A stretch of 17,931 bases of DNA from Candidatus Bathyarchaeota archaeon (lineage in GTDB: Archaea > Thermoproteota > Bathyarchaeia > Bathyarchaeales > DTEX01), in contig JAGGZB010000026.1 of the NCBI GenBank assembly GCA_021162225.1, positions 1 to 17,931 on the forward strand, in the 5' to 3' direction. The translations under genes and the position numbers were made by a program. Within the stretch, counting starts at the first letter, position 1. Each line of letters opens with the position of its first letter. The notes under the pieces are model-generated. The model searched no databases. It saw only the letters and a program-made list of their open reading frames with translations, and was not told the origin of the DNA. Positions 7,083 to 16,295 of the stretch are shown piece by piece.

Positions 7083-10000
7083 ATGAGTTGCGTGGTGAAT
7101 CAGTTGCCGATAACCAAGGTTAAGGAATATCTGGAGGATAAGGGGGTTAGTGTGGCTAAGAGAGGCTCCGGCGAATTAGTTGCCTCGGCGAAGATGCTGA
7201 TAGATCCGAAGCAACCCTTAATAAGCGATTTTAAGTTTGCGGCAGACACGGCTCAAAATAAGGCTTTGAGAGAAGCGGTTAATGGAGTAAATAAGGCTCT
7301 TGAAGAGGGCTTAAAGTTACTAGTAAAATCTAATATTAAAGCGGTAAAAGAAGTTATCTCAAAGATTGAAGGCTCTAATATACCTGTTCTCTTCCTGAGC
7401 GATCACGAATATGTTTTGGACTTGTTTACTGAGGGAGATGAGAAGGCTATTAGGGTTGACGTTAACATTTACGATGAGATTAAAGAGGATAGAAATGGCC
7501 TTCCAATTCTCTATGCAGTATCTCTCTTCACCGAGTTCTGCCGTCTTTCCGGACTTGAAGAGACTGATTCACTCGTAAAGACGGTTGAATTCTACGAGAA
7601 CCTCGAGGAAGGTCAAGTTCTTATACTTAAGCGTATCCTTTCCGGAAGGAGCGTCGATGCAGGTAATATCTTTCTCAGGTTTCTTGAAGACTCGGCTGGA
7701 AAGTCAGAGAAAGAGAAGCGTAGATTGGCGTCTTGGTTGAGAAGTCGAACATTAATAGAGCTGCCATATGATGCTGAGAAAGTCAGGGCAGCCCTGCTTG
7801 AGGAGAAGGATCTAGCATCGCTTAGAAGAAGAGTATACAATATAATCAGAGAGACTTACCATGAACCTCTAGATTCTGCTAATGCTGAACGTGTAGCGGA
7901 CATGCTTCATGAGAAGGGTGTCCGCTTAGTTTCAGGAAGGTTCAGCAGGGCCTTCTATATAGAAGCGCTCATGCTCGCAAACTCTAAGGTTCTGGAATGC
8001 AAGCATATACGTCCGGCAATAGACTCCCTCGAGGATACGTTTAGAAGCCTAAGATTTGCCTTTGAAACTGAATATCTGAAAAAGAAGAATTTTGGTTTTG
8101 AAGTGTTAAATGGAGAAATGCAGAGAATCATAAATCTCAAAGCGGAGAATATTGTTCCTGAAGCTCGATGCGAAGGAGCTATTGAGAAATTAAAGAAGAG
8201 CATCAGGGACCTGGAATCATCAATTATGGAAACATTGGATAGTGTTCAGTCTGCAGAAGGACGGAGAATCGCTGAGGAAAGGAGAAAAACAGGAGGCTCC
8301 AGTCCAACATGGGAGCAGATAAGTAAGGATCGAGACGAAGCGATAAGGAAGATCAACCTTTTACGCGAGGCCATTTCTCATCTTGAAAGCGCCGTCTATG
8401 AAGCTCCAAAGATTGATCCCGCATTTATAGTCTTCTTCCAGAGAATCTCAAGCACGGGATCAATCAACATCGGCACCCTAAATGAGCTCATGGATCCATT
8501 CTTCGGCGAGGATGAGGAAGTTCATGAATTGATCAGGGAGGGGGGTCATAACCTCTACATAACTCCCAACCTCCGTGCCTGGCTGAGAAAGTGCGATGAT
8601 TGGGTTGAAGCGTTGCCAGCTTACTGCGCATATCGAATAGTTCCTGTTGAAGGCGGCAAATATAGAGTTGAAGTCTGGGTTCAGCGTTCAATGCTGGAGG
8701 AGATGTTCAGACGGCATGCTGAGGACTGGGCACTTAACATCGAGGAGGTTATGGATCTCGAACATATCTCAATTGCAAGAGAAATTCTGGTAGACTTGCT
8801 TAAATTGAGGGGAGAAGCTGAGAGAGTTGCTGAAGAATATCATTTAAGTCCAGAGGAAGCCGTCAGAAAGGTAGTTATGGATCATAACTTAGCCAACGAG
8901 GTTGCTAACCTAGCCGCTCTCGTCGAGGCCACATACTTCAATTTATGCGTTGAGGTGGCGAAGAGGCAAAGCCGCGATAGAACAAATAGAATGAGGGCCC
9001 TAATGATGATTATACAGGAAGACAAGAGCGAAGACAACTTAGTCGCAAACGTTCTTGAGGAGATAAGATCCAAACAGGCTTCTCCATCTATGATTTTGAG
9101 ATCAGCCATCAAAAGGCATGGATTAAAAGATAGAGCGGAGAAGCTGAGAAGGTTAGCCTACAAGAGAAGAAGGAATATCCCGAGTGTTCATGTGCTTACT
9201 ACGCTTGGCCCCGGCGAGACTCAGATCAACGTTAGAAACTGGCTTGAGGAGACGATGGCCCTCTTTAACGTCTCAAGATTTTATGGTTTAGAGGAGAAGG
9301 TGCGGAGGAGGGTTGAAGATTACAGGAAGAGATTCGTGGCCATCGGTCGGAAGCTCATTAAGGAACTCGATATAGAGGGAGACCTCTTTCAGATAATGAG
9401 GGATGAAGGTCTCCAGATAGGAAACGAGGAGGATGAGGCTAAGGGAATACTTAAGCTCCTATCTTCATATCCCGAAGTTGCGTTGGAGGCATCTAAGATT
9501 GCCCTCTTAATTGAGCATGAAGAGAAGACTGGTTTAAGAAGCAGAAACCTCGAAAAGGCTGAGGAGCCGAGTTTAGTTCTCAAATACATTAAGGAGCATC
9601 CGGAGCTTGAAGATTACGCTATTGAAAAGGTGGTTACGCATAATAAGCTCGAAGGCAAGGCTAGGTCGTATGCGGAAAAGAACGGAGTATCCCTGGATGA
9701 GGCCGCGAAGGCCGTTGTAGATTCGGATCCAGTATATTCTGCTGAGAAAGAGAGTTACATGCTGTCTGAGGCTAGACAGAAGGTTCTTGAGTCACTCGGT
9801 TTGGCGGAGGATGTTTGGAAGTACCTAAGGTGGCGTCTTGATAGAACATTAGCGATGGTGACTGCTAGGAGAGAGATAATAGCCGAGAATAATCTTTCTC
9901 ACGAGCTCAACAATCCGAGATTCCGGTATGACGCTGCTGGACCATACAAAAAGTTTAATCTTCTGTATACTCCGAGTAGGGTTGATCTTGGACCGGAAGA

Positions 10001-13000
10001 GGTTCGCAGCGTAAGAGATGTTCCGAAGTGGGTTGGAGGATGCGACAGGGAATCCCTTAACGCCGGGAAATCCCTTTACGGCCTTTATAACAGAGCCGGA
10101 GTAACAGCCGTTGAGGCTCCAGATTTAGCTGAGTTCCTTAAAGTTGGAGAGAACTCCTTCTCTAGGGGAGGAGTCTTTTATCTCTCGTTAATAGCCGGCA
10201 CCAACATTGACGCCCTCGGAATCGGAGACTTCGAGTTCTTTAGGGATCAATGGAACATGAGAGGCGACAGGATAGTTCTGCCTACCGGCGAGACTTACGG
10301 AGGCTTCTGCGTGCCCAAAGAATTCTCATTGTTAAATGCTATAATCCTCGCCGCTGTGAACGAGAAGACCTCTGATGAAGTGATGGATGCTTTTGGCATA
10401 CCTAAAGAGATAAGATCTAAAGTGCTTAAGGACCTCCGCAAAGTTCTCAGGATGAAACTTGACTGTGAGGATGATGTTGAATGGGAGGAGAAAGCAAGAG
10501 AGTATTTAGCCGATAAATATAAAGAGTACTTCTCCATTCTCGGGCATCCAGCCTACATCTCGAGGCTTCCGCAACTGGCGAGAACCCTCGAGAAGATAGG
10601 CGTCCTCGTCGTAAGAGATGAGAAGGAGCGAAGGGATCAGTATCGCCTTACAACGTGGGTTAATAAGAAGATGCTTGGACTTGAGGAAGTCAACAGGATA
10701 GGCCCGTTCAGGAAGGTTTACTTGATAAGGCAGCTTATTAAAGAGGCTAGAAGGAGGAACCCTAACGTTGCTTCCGACGATGAAATAATCGGAGTTATGT
10801 CCGTTTCATATAAGGAGGGCGGTCGGAAGGACGGTAAAGAGATACCTATCTCGGATGTGAGGTTCAGCGCCGGATGTAGAAAGCTTGAGATTTACGCTGG
10901 AACAGCCTACGATCACCTGCTGAAAGATATTGATCCTGAAGGCAGAGAGATAATACTAGAGATGTTTAAGGACTTCAAGCCGCCGGCTGACATAAGAGTT
11001 GTGGGAACATGTACAAGTACGGATGTCCTCAATTATGTGCCTAGGTCAGGACTGAATGAGGTCAAGGAATGGGTTTATAATAGGCTTCTTCAAGCAGGCT
11101 TAACCGATCTGCTTATCACCTCCAACTCAATCGTTTATGGCGGAGATCTCAAACGTTGGGTGGGAATAAAGGATCTGCCCGAGAAGGAGAGGGAGGAGCT
11201 CATAAGGGAGATTGGGGGAAAGATTCATCTTCTCGTGCTGGAGAAGAGGGGAATCTACAGAACCTATGAGGAGGCTATTGAAGGAGTTGATTTTATAGAT
11301 CTTGGAATCCCAGATCCCCAACTACTAGATCTCATTGATAACTTGCCTAAGATGCTCTATTTAATGCGTAAAGGCCGTCCCAACAGCGCCTTGGTCTTCG
11401 CTGACGGAACATCCGGAGCGAGGAGAAGAACATTCTCCTTCCGCTATGCCAACAGCAAAAGAAAAGTTAAGGAGCTCTTCGCGCTGGATGAGAACGCGGT
11501 CTATGGAGCCCTAGGGCTAGGGCGGGAGACTATTGAGGCGTGGCGTCGCGAAATGATCAGGGACCGCGAGAATGCTGATGCCTTATATAAAGCGCTGGTT
11601 GAGGGCAGAGTTGATGAGGCGAAAAGAATCTACAAGAAGATAATTGAGGAGGCTATATTCGACGGGAGAGCTGAAGAGGCCATAGAGGAGGAGATAGCCG
11701 CTAAAAAGTTCAATGTTCCAAGAGATATCCAGAGATCATACAGTTACGTATCAAAAGCTTTCGGAAAGCTGAAGATGGGGCTGCCGCTGAAAAAGCTTGA
11801 TTTTGGAACATGGCTGATTATCGGAGGCATGTATATCGTTAACGGAAAGATGAGTATGGAAGAGCTGGATTCCTTCCGGAAGAGATTTGAAGAGGCTGTA
11901 TCTTCCCTGCCTGAGGATGAAAAGTCCAGTGTGGAGGGCTTCACCAAGGAAGAGGTTGATGACATCATAAAGCTCTTCATTAGGCCTAAATATGTGCCTC
12001 CGCCCTTAGCAGAGTACCGTGAAGTTAAAACTGGAATCTCAGGCTCCCTGAAGGCCGTTGAAGAGAAGGTCTCATTACTGGCTAGGAGGGAGGCACGTCG
12101 GAGACAAGCCATGAGAGCCGAGGCTCTGAGGCGAAGAATGCGCGGCTTCTCCCTAGCTGAGAAAGAGGTCTCAGAGGCTCTCAAGAGAGGAGATATGAGC
12201 TTCATCTATTCAAGGGCTATGAATGTGCTTGGAGACGCTAAGGATGAGATATCGCAGGAGAAGTTTGGGGCCTTCTTAGCCTGGACGCGTGGCATGTTCA
12301 GCCTTCTCATTAAGGCTCTAAATCCAGGGGAGGAGCATAAAAAGAGGATTGAGAAGAGCGTTGAGGATTTACTTAACGGTGGAGAGATAAGTCTGGATCT
12401 ATACAAGAGGCTCGCCTCAGAAACCGTGAAGATGGCTGAACTCGCTCGCGGCGATAAATCTATTCTCGAAGATGTTGCCAAGGCTCTTGAGCTCCTAGAC
12501 ATCTCTCTTCTTCTAGAGAGGACGATGGATGTTGATGACCCCAACAGTATGATCATCGAGCTTGCGAGATTCTTCGATGTTACGATTAACAATCATATCT
12601 TCGATTATATTCCGTATCATTATCATAGACAGAGAGGCGTCGCCTTCGAGTGTCTAAGTAGGAAGGAGAAGATAGCGTTAGCTAAGAGAAGGCATAGATG
12701 GCTATACACGAGATGTAGGCACCTCATAGTTACGAAGACTAAGATGAAAGATTTAGGGCCTGCCTACTGGGATGCGTGGCTGGGAGATGCGGATAGAGAC
12801 GTTATGGGAATAGGAATAAACCTTGAGGATGAGGATGAAAGATTCTGGTTCAGCTACGCTAGGCTTAGGGACGCTGTTGTTCTGCTTCATGAAGGCTATC
12901 CGCTACCCGAGATCTTCATCAACCTTGATCCTTCCGCCTTGAAGTGTGATGAAAGAACGAATGTTGTCATCATTTATCCGCATGGAAACACAACTGTCCC

Positions 13001-14630
13001 CGTAGCCCTAGAGCAAAATCCAAAGCTCAGCAAAGAGAGGTCTGTTAATCTCTTCTTAACGGCGTTCCCGAAGATTGTAGAGAATGAGAAGACGGGACTT
13101 AAGGTTCTCCATGTCTTCGACGGATTCACATTTCTCTCTCGAGAAGATTATCTCTCAGCTCTTCTCGCTTCGGGTCTTAGCAGAGAGGAAGCTGAGAAAA
13201 GAGTCTCAAAGATAAATTCGAATGGAGTCTTAGCCCTCTTCAAATTCAGCAGGCCGATAATTGCCCATGGAATATTCTTCCACTTCACCCATCCATTAAG
13301 ACCTGAAATCGAATTTGTAAGAGCTCCTATAATTCAGCCTCTCGTATGGGAAGCTGCCACCTATCTGAAGTGTAAGCTACCTGAGATGTTGAAGGGAAGC
13401 GGTGTTAGGACCGCTGATCAATTCAACTGGTACATGAACCAGACCTTAAACATGTCTATGTCTGAGGCCAAAGACGAGATTAGGAAGAGACTGATCGAAT
13501 TCACAAAGGCTTATGACACGGTGATAATCAAACCGGAGAAGGAGTCCGGAGGCCGCAACGCAAAGGTGATTCAGATCCGCAGAAGCGGCAAGGTTATTAA
13601 TGAGAACCTCGAAGAAGCCGTTAATCTAATCTATGAGCTTTCGAAGAGCGACAACGTTGTGATTCAAGAGTTCTTACAGTCACATGTTAGGAGACTGTAT
13701 ACCAGAGAGTTCCTCGAGAACCTTGTTGAGAGATTTGCTAAGATAGGAGTTCCGGTGAGGCTTTACAGAGATCCTCAAACGCCGCTTTTCTCATACTTCA
13801 GGCAGATACTCGTGCTTGGAAAGAAGGGATACGAGATATCTCATCATATCACCGTTATCAGTACAAGCGGAGTTGCCAATGTCGGCCAAGGAGGCTTGCT
13901 GTATGAATACACCGACGACATAATAAATCCAAAATATAGAGAGGACTTGAGGCGGGAAATAACGAAGGCTGCTTATAGATCAATGGAGGCTCAGAGACGT
14001 TACCTCAAAACCCACTGGAAGGAGATCATAGATGATTATCTAGAGATCCATCCCGAATTTGCTAAGAGGCTCAAATTTAGAATCATAAAGGACCTAACAG
14101 GCTTCGACAACAGAGACATTCCATATGAGATGGGCGACTTCATGCCCGTGTTTCTCGTAGATGAAAATGACAATCTTGTTCGTATCTATGACGAAGATAC
14201 TGAAAGGCTAATTCCGCTCTATGATGAGAATGGTAAGCCTACGCCAGTCGAGATATACGATGAGAATGGTAAGCCTATTCCGAGGGTTGATGAGAACGGT
14301 AATCCCATCCCGATACGCCTCTTCGATGAGAAGGGAAGAAAGATACCTCTCTTCGACTCTAAAGGAAGACAGATAAGTTCTCTCATAGTCTACAAAATAG
14401 AAGCTAATCCGGGCGCTGGCTTATGGAAGCCACATAATGATCAGCTTCCTCCGCATAGAAAGGGCGAAGGCGTATACATCATATTTAGCCGCCTTGGAGA
14501 GAGAGCCTCGATTTATAAGAGAAAGCTCGAGGATATCTTCAGGAATGCTGGCGTAAGACTCGTTGAGGGGAAGCCTACGGCGCCGGCAACCTATCTATCC
14601 AGCGGAAATTATGAGGCAACACAACAATAA
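7083..14630 (+). CDS. Giant 2515-residue protein of unknown family with C-terminal ATP-grasp domain
   Basis: I recognise only the C-terminal part. That part has ATP-grasp ligase features: IIKPEKESGGRNAKV (2148-2162, lysine K2150), VVIQEFL (2192-2198), an acidic strand GDFMPVFLV (2351-2359, D2352) and IEANPGAGLW (2439-2448) with the E-x-N metal ligands E2440 and N2442. ATP-grasp enzymes activate a carboxylate as acyl-phosphate and join it to an amine or thiol. The rest reads as follows. Residues 1-355 are mixed and mostly helical. Residues 362-437 look like a coiled coil. Residues 440-930 are helical with a weak internal repeat. Residues 940-1365 are globular and rich in Gly, aromatic and Cys residues (VGGCDRES, LPTGETYGGFCVPKEF, SAGCRKLEIYAGTAYDHLL). 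Residues 1370-1830 are helical and highly charged. A histidine/tyrosine-rich stretch (IFDYIPYHYHRQRG) lies near 1839-1852. There is no signal peptide or membrane span, so it should be cytosolic. The frame is open for 7.5 kb with uniform codon use, so it is a real gene. Confidence 0.9.
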   Translation: MSCVVNQLPITKVKEYLEDKGVSVAKRGSGELVASAKMLIDPKQPLISDFKFAADTAQNKALREAVNGVNKALEEGLKLLVKSNIKAVKEVISKIEGSNIPVLFLSDHEYVLDLFTEGDEKAIRVDVNIYDEIKEDRNGLPILYAVSLFTEFCRLSGLEETDSLVKTVEFYENLEEGQVLILKRILSGRSVDAGNIFLRFLEDSAGKSEKEKRRLASWLRSRTLIELPYDAEKVRAALLEEKDLASLRRRVYNIIRETYHEPLDSANAERVADMLHEKGVRLVSGRFSRAFYIEALMLANSKVLECKHIRPAIDSLEDTFRSLRFAFETEYLKKKNFGFEVLNGEMQRIINLKAENIVPEARCEGAIEKLKKSIRDLESSIMETLDSVQSAEGRRIAEERRKTGGSSPTWEQISKDRDEAIRKINLLREAISHLESAVYEAPKIDPAFIVFFQRISSTGSINIGTLNELMDPFFGEDEEVHELIREGGHNLYITPNLRAWLRKCDDWVEALPAYCAYRIVPVEGGKYRVEVWVQRSMLEEMFRRHAEDWALNIEEVMDLEHISIAREILVDLLKLRGEAERVAEEYHLSPEEAVRKVVMDHNLANEVANLAALVEATYFNLCVEVAKRQSRDRTNRMRALMMIIQEDKSEDNLVANVLEEIRSKQASPSMILRSAIKRHGLKDRAEKLRRLAYKRRRNIPSVHVLTTLGPGETQINVRNWLEETMALFNVSRFYGLEEKVRRRVEDYRKRFVAIGRKLIKELDIEGDLFQIMRDEGLQIGNEEDEAKGILKLLSSYPEVALEASKIALLIEHEEKTGLRSRNLEKAEEPSLVLKYIKEHPELEDYAIEKVVTHNKLEGKARSYAEKNGVSLDEAAKAVVDSDPVYSAEKESYMLSEARQKVLESLGLAEDVWKYLRWRLDRTLAMVTARREIIAENNLSHELNNPRFRYDAAGPYKKFNLLYTPSRVDLGPEEVRSVRDVPKWVGGCDRESLNAGKSLYGLYNRAGVTAVEAPDLAEFLKVGENSFSRGGVFYLSLIAGTNIDALGIGDFEFFRDQWNMRGDRIVLPTGETYGGFCVPKEFSLLNAIILAAVNEKTSDEVMDAFGIPKEIRSKVLKDLRKVLRMKLDCEDDVEWEEKAREYLADKYKEYFSILGHPAYISRLPQLARTLEKIGVLVVRDEKERRDQYRLTTWVNKKMLGLEEVNRIGPFRKVYLIRQLIKEARRRNPNVASDDEIIGVMSVSYKEGGRKDGKEIPISDVRFSAGCRKLEIYAGTAYDHLLKDIDPEGREIILEMFKDFKPPADIRVVGTCTSTDVLNYVPRSGLNEVKEWVYNRLLQAGLTDLLITSNSIVYGGDLKRWVGIKDLPEKEREELIREIGGKIHLLVLEKRGIYRTYEEAIEGVDFIDLGIPDPQLLDLIDNLPKMLYLMRKGRPNSALVFADGTSGARRRTFSFRYANSKRKVKELFALDENAVYGALGLGRETIEAWRREMIRDRENADALYKALVEGRVDEAKRIYKKIIEEAIFDGRAEEAIEEEIAAKKFNVPRDIQRSYSYVSKAFGKLKMGLPLKKLDFGTWLIIGGMYIVNGKMSMEELDSFRKRFEEAVSSLPEDEKSSVEGFTKEEVDDIIKLFIRPKYVPPPLAEYREVKTGISGSLKAVEEKVSLLARREARRRQAMRAEALRRRMRGFSLAEKEVSEALKRGDMSFIYSRAMNVLGDAKDEISQEKFGAFLAWTRGMFSLLIKALNPGEEHKKRIEKSVEDLLNGGEISLDLYKRLASETVKMAELARGDKSILEDVAKALELLDISLLLERTMDVDDPNSMIIELARFFDVTINNHIFDYIPYHYHRQRGVAFECLSRKEKIALAKRRHRWLYTRCRHLIVTKTKMKDLGPAYWDAWLGDADRDVMGIGINLEDEDERFWFSYARLRDAVVLLHEGYPLPEIFINLDPSALKCDERTNVVIIYPHGNTTVPVALEQNPKLSKERSVNLFLTAFPKIVENEKTGLKVLHVFDGFTFLSREDYLSALLASGLSREEAEKRVSKINSNGVLALFKFSRPIIAHGIFFHFTHPLRPEIEFVRAPIIQPLVWEAATYLKCKLPEMLKGSGVRTADQFNWYMNQTLNMSMSEAKDEIRKRLIEFTKAYDTVIIKPEKESGGRNAKVIQIRRSGKVINENLEEAVNLIYELSKSDNVVIQEFLQSHVRRLYTREFLENLVERFAKIGVPVRLYRDPQTPLFSYFRQILVLGKKGYEISHHITVISTSGVANVGQGGLLYEYTDDIINPKYREDLRREITKAAYRSMEAQRRYLKTHWKEIIDDYLEIHPEFAKRLKFRIIKDLTGFDNRDIPYEMGDFMPVFLVDENDNLVRIYDEDTERLIPLYDENGKPTPVEIYDENGKPIPRVDENGNPIPIRLFDEKGRKIPLFDSKGRQISSLIVYKIEANPGAGLWKPHNDQLPPHRKGEGVYIIFSRLGERASIYKRKLEDIFRNAGVRLVEGKPTAPATYLSSGNYEATQQ
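14160..14381 (+). repeat. Seven tandem DENG-type repeats inside the ATP-grasp domain
   Basis: Within the giant gene, units of 10-12 residues begin with an acidic turn at residues 2360, 2370, 2381, 2393, 2403, 2415 and 2425. Examples are YDENGKPTP, YDENGKPIP, VDENGNPIP, FDEKGRKIP and FDSKGRQIS. Two units share 18 identical bases (14223-14240 and 14259-14276), showing recent duplication. They should form a long string of beta-hairpin turns. The array separates D2352 from E2440; in the neighbouring ATP-grasp protein the equivalent residues D456 and E472 are only 16 apart. Confidence 0.85.
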
Positions 14631-14656
14631 TATTATTTCTTCGGGGCAGTGTCGAT

Positions 14657-16204
14657 GTGAGCGAGAAAGATGTTAAAGGCGACTTAAGCATAGCTTTGCA
14701 GAGACACTTGGAGAAGCGCATTATTAATGGGCTTGAACTCCGGGAGATCTGGGCTTTAAAAAGGGAAGCAACGGATCCTTCAGGATCAAACCTCCTAAAG
14801 CAGCATTTCATAAATATCCTGTACGATGATAAGAGGCTTCTCAGGGAGAAGTTCAAGAAAAAACTGGATTTAGATAAGGCTTTTTCGAACTCAAGATTCA
14901 TAGAAAGAATCGCGGAAGTTGCTGTTGAACGGATTCGATGCTGGCCTGAGGCGCCTCTCCTCAGAATCAGGCCTGAAGCCCTAAGCGGCGTAGAGGCCAA
15001 AAGGATGCTTCAAGGATTAAACTTTGGAATAATCTACGGGGCTGAATCCATACTTTTTCAAGACACAATCCTCGCGTATCAGACGGACGAAGCATGTTCT
15101 AGGCTTGGAGAATCAAAGATCAACGTTCTAGGAGTACACTATGACTGGCTGACTGATGACGGGAGAGCCCTTAGGAGCATGCTGGTAGATAGTTCCTGGA
15201 GGGTTATGGAGGTTGGGTTTGAAGAACCCGTCAGGCTGAGTATAATTCAGGTTCTACATCTTCCTTCAGTTGGCGAAAAAGAGATTCACAGGAAGATATC
15301 CAACCTCTTCGAATCATTAAAGATTCCTCAAGTAAATCCGTATAGTTCATCACAGAGAGCCGATGACAAGTTCTTGACGCATAGACTATGGAGTGGAATA
15401 GATGACGAGATTAAGTCTCCCTTGTATGCTCTCATTCCGAGAGGAAAGAGCCTTGAAGAGGCATCGGATCTTCTGCTAAGCTTTGCGAGAAAGATCGGTG
15501 AGGCTAGGGGAAGAAGGCGAGTAAATGTTTTCGTTCAGCCGAACACCGGCACTGAAGGGAGACAGGTTGAAAGATTCACTATTGATACGTCAATGAAGCG
15601 TATCGAAGGAGGCAGCGACATCGCAAACCATCTGGCTACGATCCTTAAAGGCGACGACGCCCTCCTGAGGGAGGAGCGTGGAAACGTCATTTTTAAGAGA
15701 CCATCTGAACCGTTAACATCCTTTCGATATATCAGCTTCAGAGTTAACGTCGCTTGGGATGGCTCTAGATTCGTGGCTGAGTCAGGCTACGCTCAGATCT
15801 CAGAGGGTCCCTCATCCCCCGTGGCTTCTAGAAGTCGAGGCGGAGAGATAATAAGCCTTAATGAGGCCTTCAGAAACCTGTACTACCGTGACTGTGGAGG
15901 ATTATCCAGATTAAAGCCTAATCTGAATCTTATCTCAATGATTAAAAGAACCAGTGAGGCTGCGGCTGAAAAATTAAATGTTGAATTGTCTCCGGAAGAT
16001 TATCTCAAGATGGTCGGAATAGACTTTCTACTCGAGGTCGAAGGCAAAGATGTTAAGCCAGTTCTTCTAGAAGCCAACCCGAGACCAGCAGGCCTAACAT
16101 TCTCCGTCAGCCTAAATGAAGCCCTAAATAACCACCCTAGACTCATGATCAGCCACGCTATCTTCAACTATATACGTTCAGCATATCTAAAGATCGAAAA
16201 ATAG
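14657..16204 (+). CDS. ATP-grasp ligase-like protein (515 residues)
   Basis: This is a second protein with an ATP-grasp C-terminal half. Signs are NPYSSSQRADDKFLTHRLW (227-245), the glycine-rich strand pair VFVQPNTGTEGRQVERF (291-307), RGNVIFKRP (341-349), FRVNVAWDG (361-369), an acidic strand VGIDFLLEVEG (453-463) and the metal-ligand motif LLEANPRPAGL (470-480, E472 and N474). Residues 1-130 are a helical domain I do not recognise, and 131-225 probably form the pre-ATP-grasp domain. The lysine that normally follows the VFV strand is glutamine (Q294), so nucleotide binding may be altered. There is no signal peptide. The start is GTG at 14657 with GGGG about 10 bases upstream; an overlapping ATG is closed at once by TGA. 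It lies only 26 bases after the giant gene and should be cotranscribed with it. Two ATP-grasp proteins and a decarboxylase together suggest amide-bond assembly. Confidence 0.83.
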   Translation: MSEKDVKGDLSIALQRHLEKRIINGLELREIWALKREATDPSGSNLLKQHFINILYDDKRLLREKFKKKLDLDKAFSNSRFIERIAEVAVERIRCWPEAPLLRIRPEALSGVEAKRMLQGLNFGIIYGAESILFQDTILAYQTDEACSRLGESKINVLGVHYDWLTDDGRALRSMLVDSSWRVMEVGFEEPVRLSIIQVLHLPSVGEKEIHRKISNLFESLKIPQVNPYSSSQRADDKFLTHRLWSGIDDEIKSPLYALIPRGKSLEEASDLLLSFARKIGEARGRRRVNVFVQPNTGTEGRQVERFTIDTSMKRIEGGSDIANHLATILKGDDALLREERGNVIFKRPSEPLTSFRYISFRVNVAWDGSRFVAESGYAQISEGPSSPVASRSRGGEIISLNEAFRNLYYRDCGGLSRLKPNLNLISMIKRTSEAAAEKLNVELSPEDYLKMVGIDFLLEVEGKDVKPVLLEANPRPAGLTFSVSLNEALNNHPRLMISHAIFNYIRSAYLKIEK

Positions 16205-16227
16205 ATACTTGCATCTCACTTGAATAC

Positions 16228-16238
16228 CCTTTAAATTC
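16228..16238 (+). promoter_or_regulatory. Possible TATA box for the GH5 gene
   Basis: CCCTTTAAATT lies in the 91-base gap before the GH5 start. A transcript starting near 16260 would have a leader of about 35 bases carrying AGGGGGA (16284-16290), 5 bases before the TTG at 16296. The gene may therefore be independent of the ATP-grasp unit. Confidence 0.4.
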
Positions 16239-16295
16239 TCGTTGAGAAGGATTATTAAGGAGTAGGGGCTGTACAGGCTTGTAAGGGGGAAATCG

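Noticed and set aside
14160..14381. CRISPR-like or mobile-element repeats
   Set aside because: The repeat units keep the reading frame and encode a regular peptide motif, so they are protein repeats.
14575..15000. A 141-codon minus-strand frame over the start of the 515-residue ATP-grasp gene
   Set aside because: It is rich in Ser, Arg and Leu with no family signal and lies opposite a gene with clear motifs.
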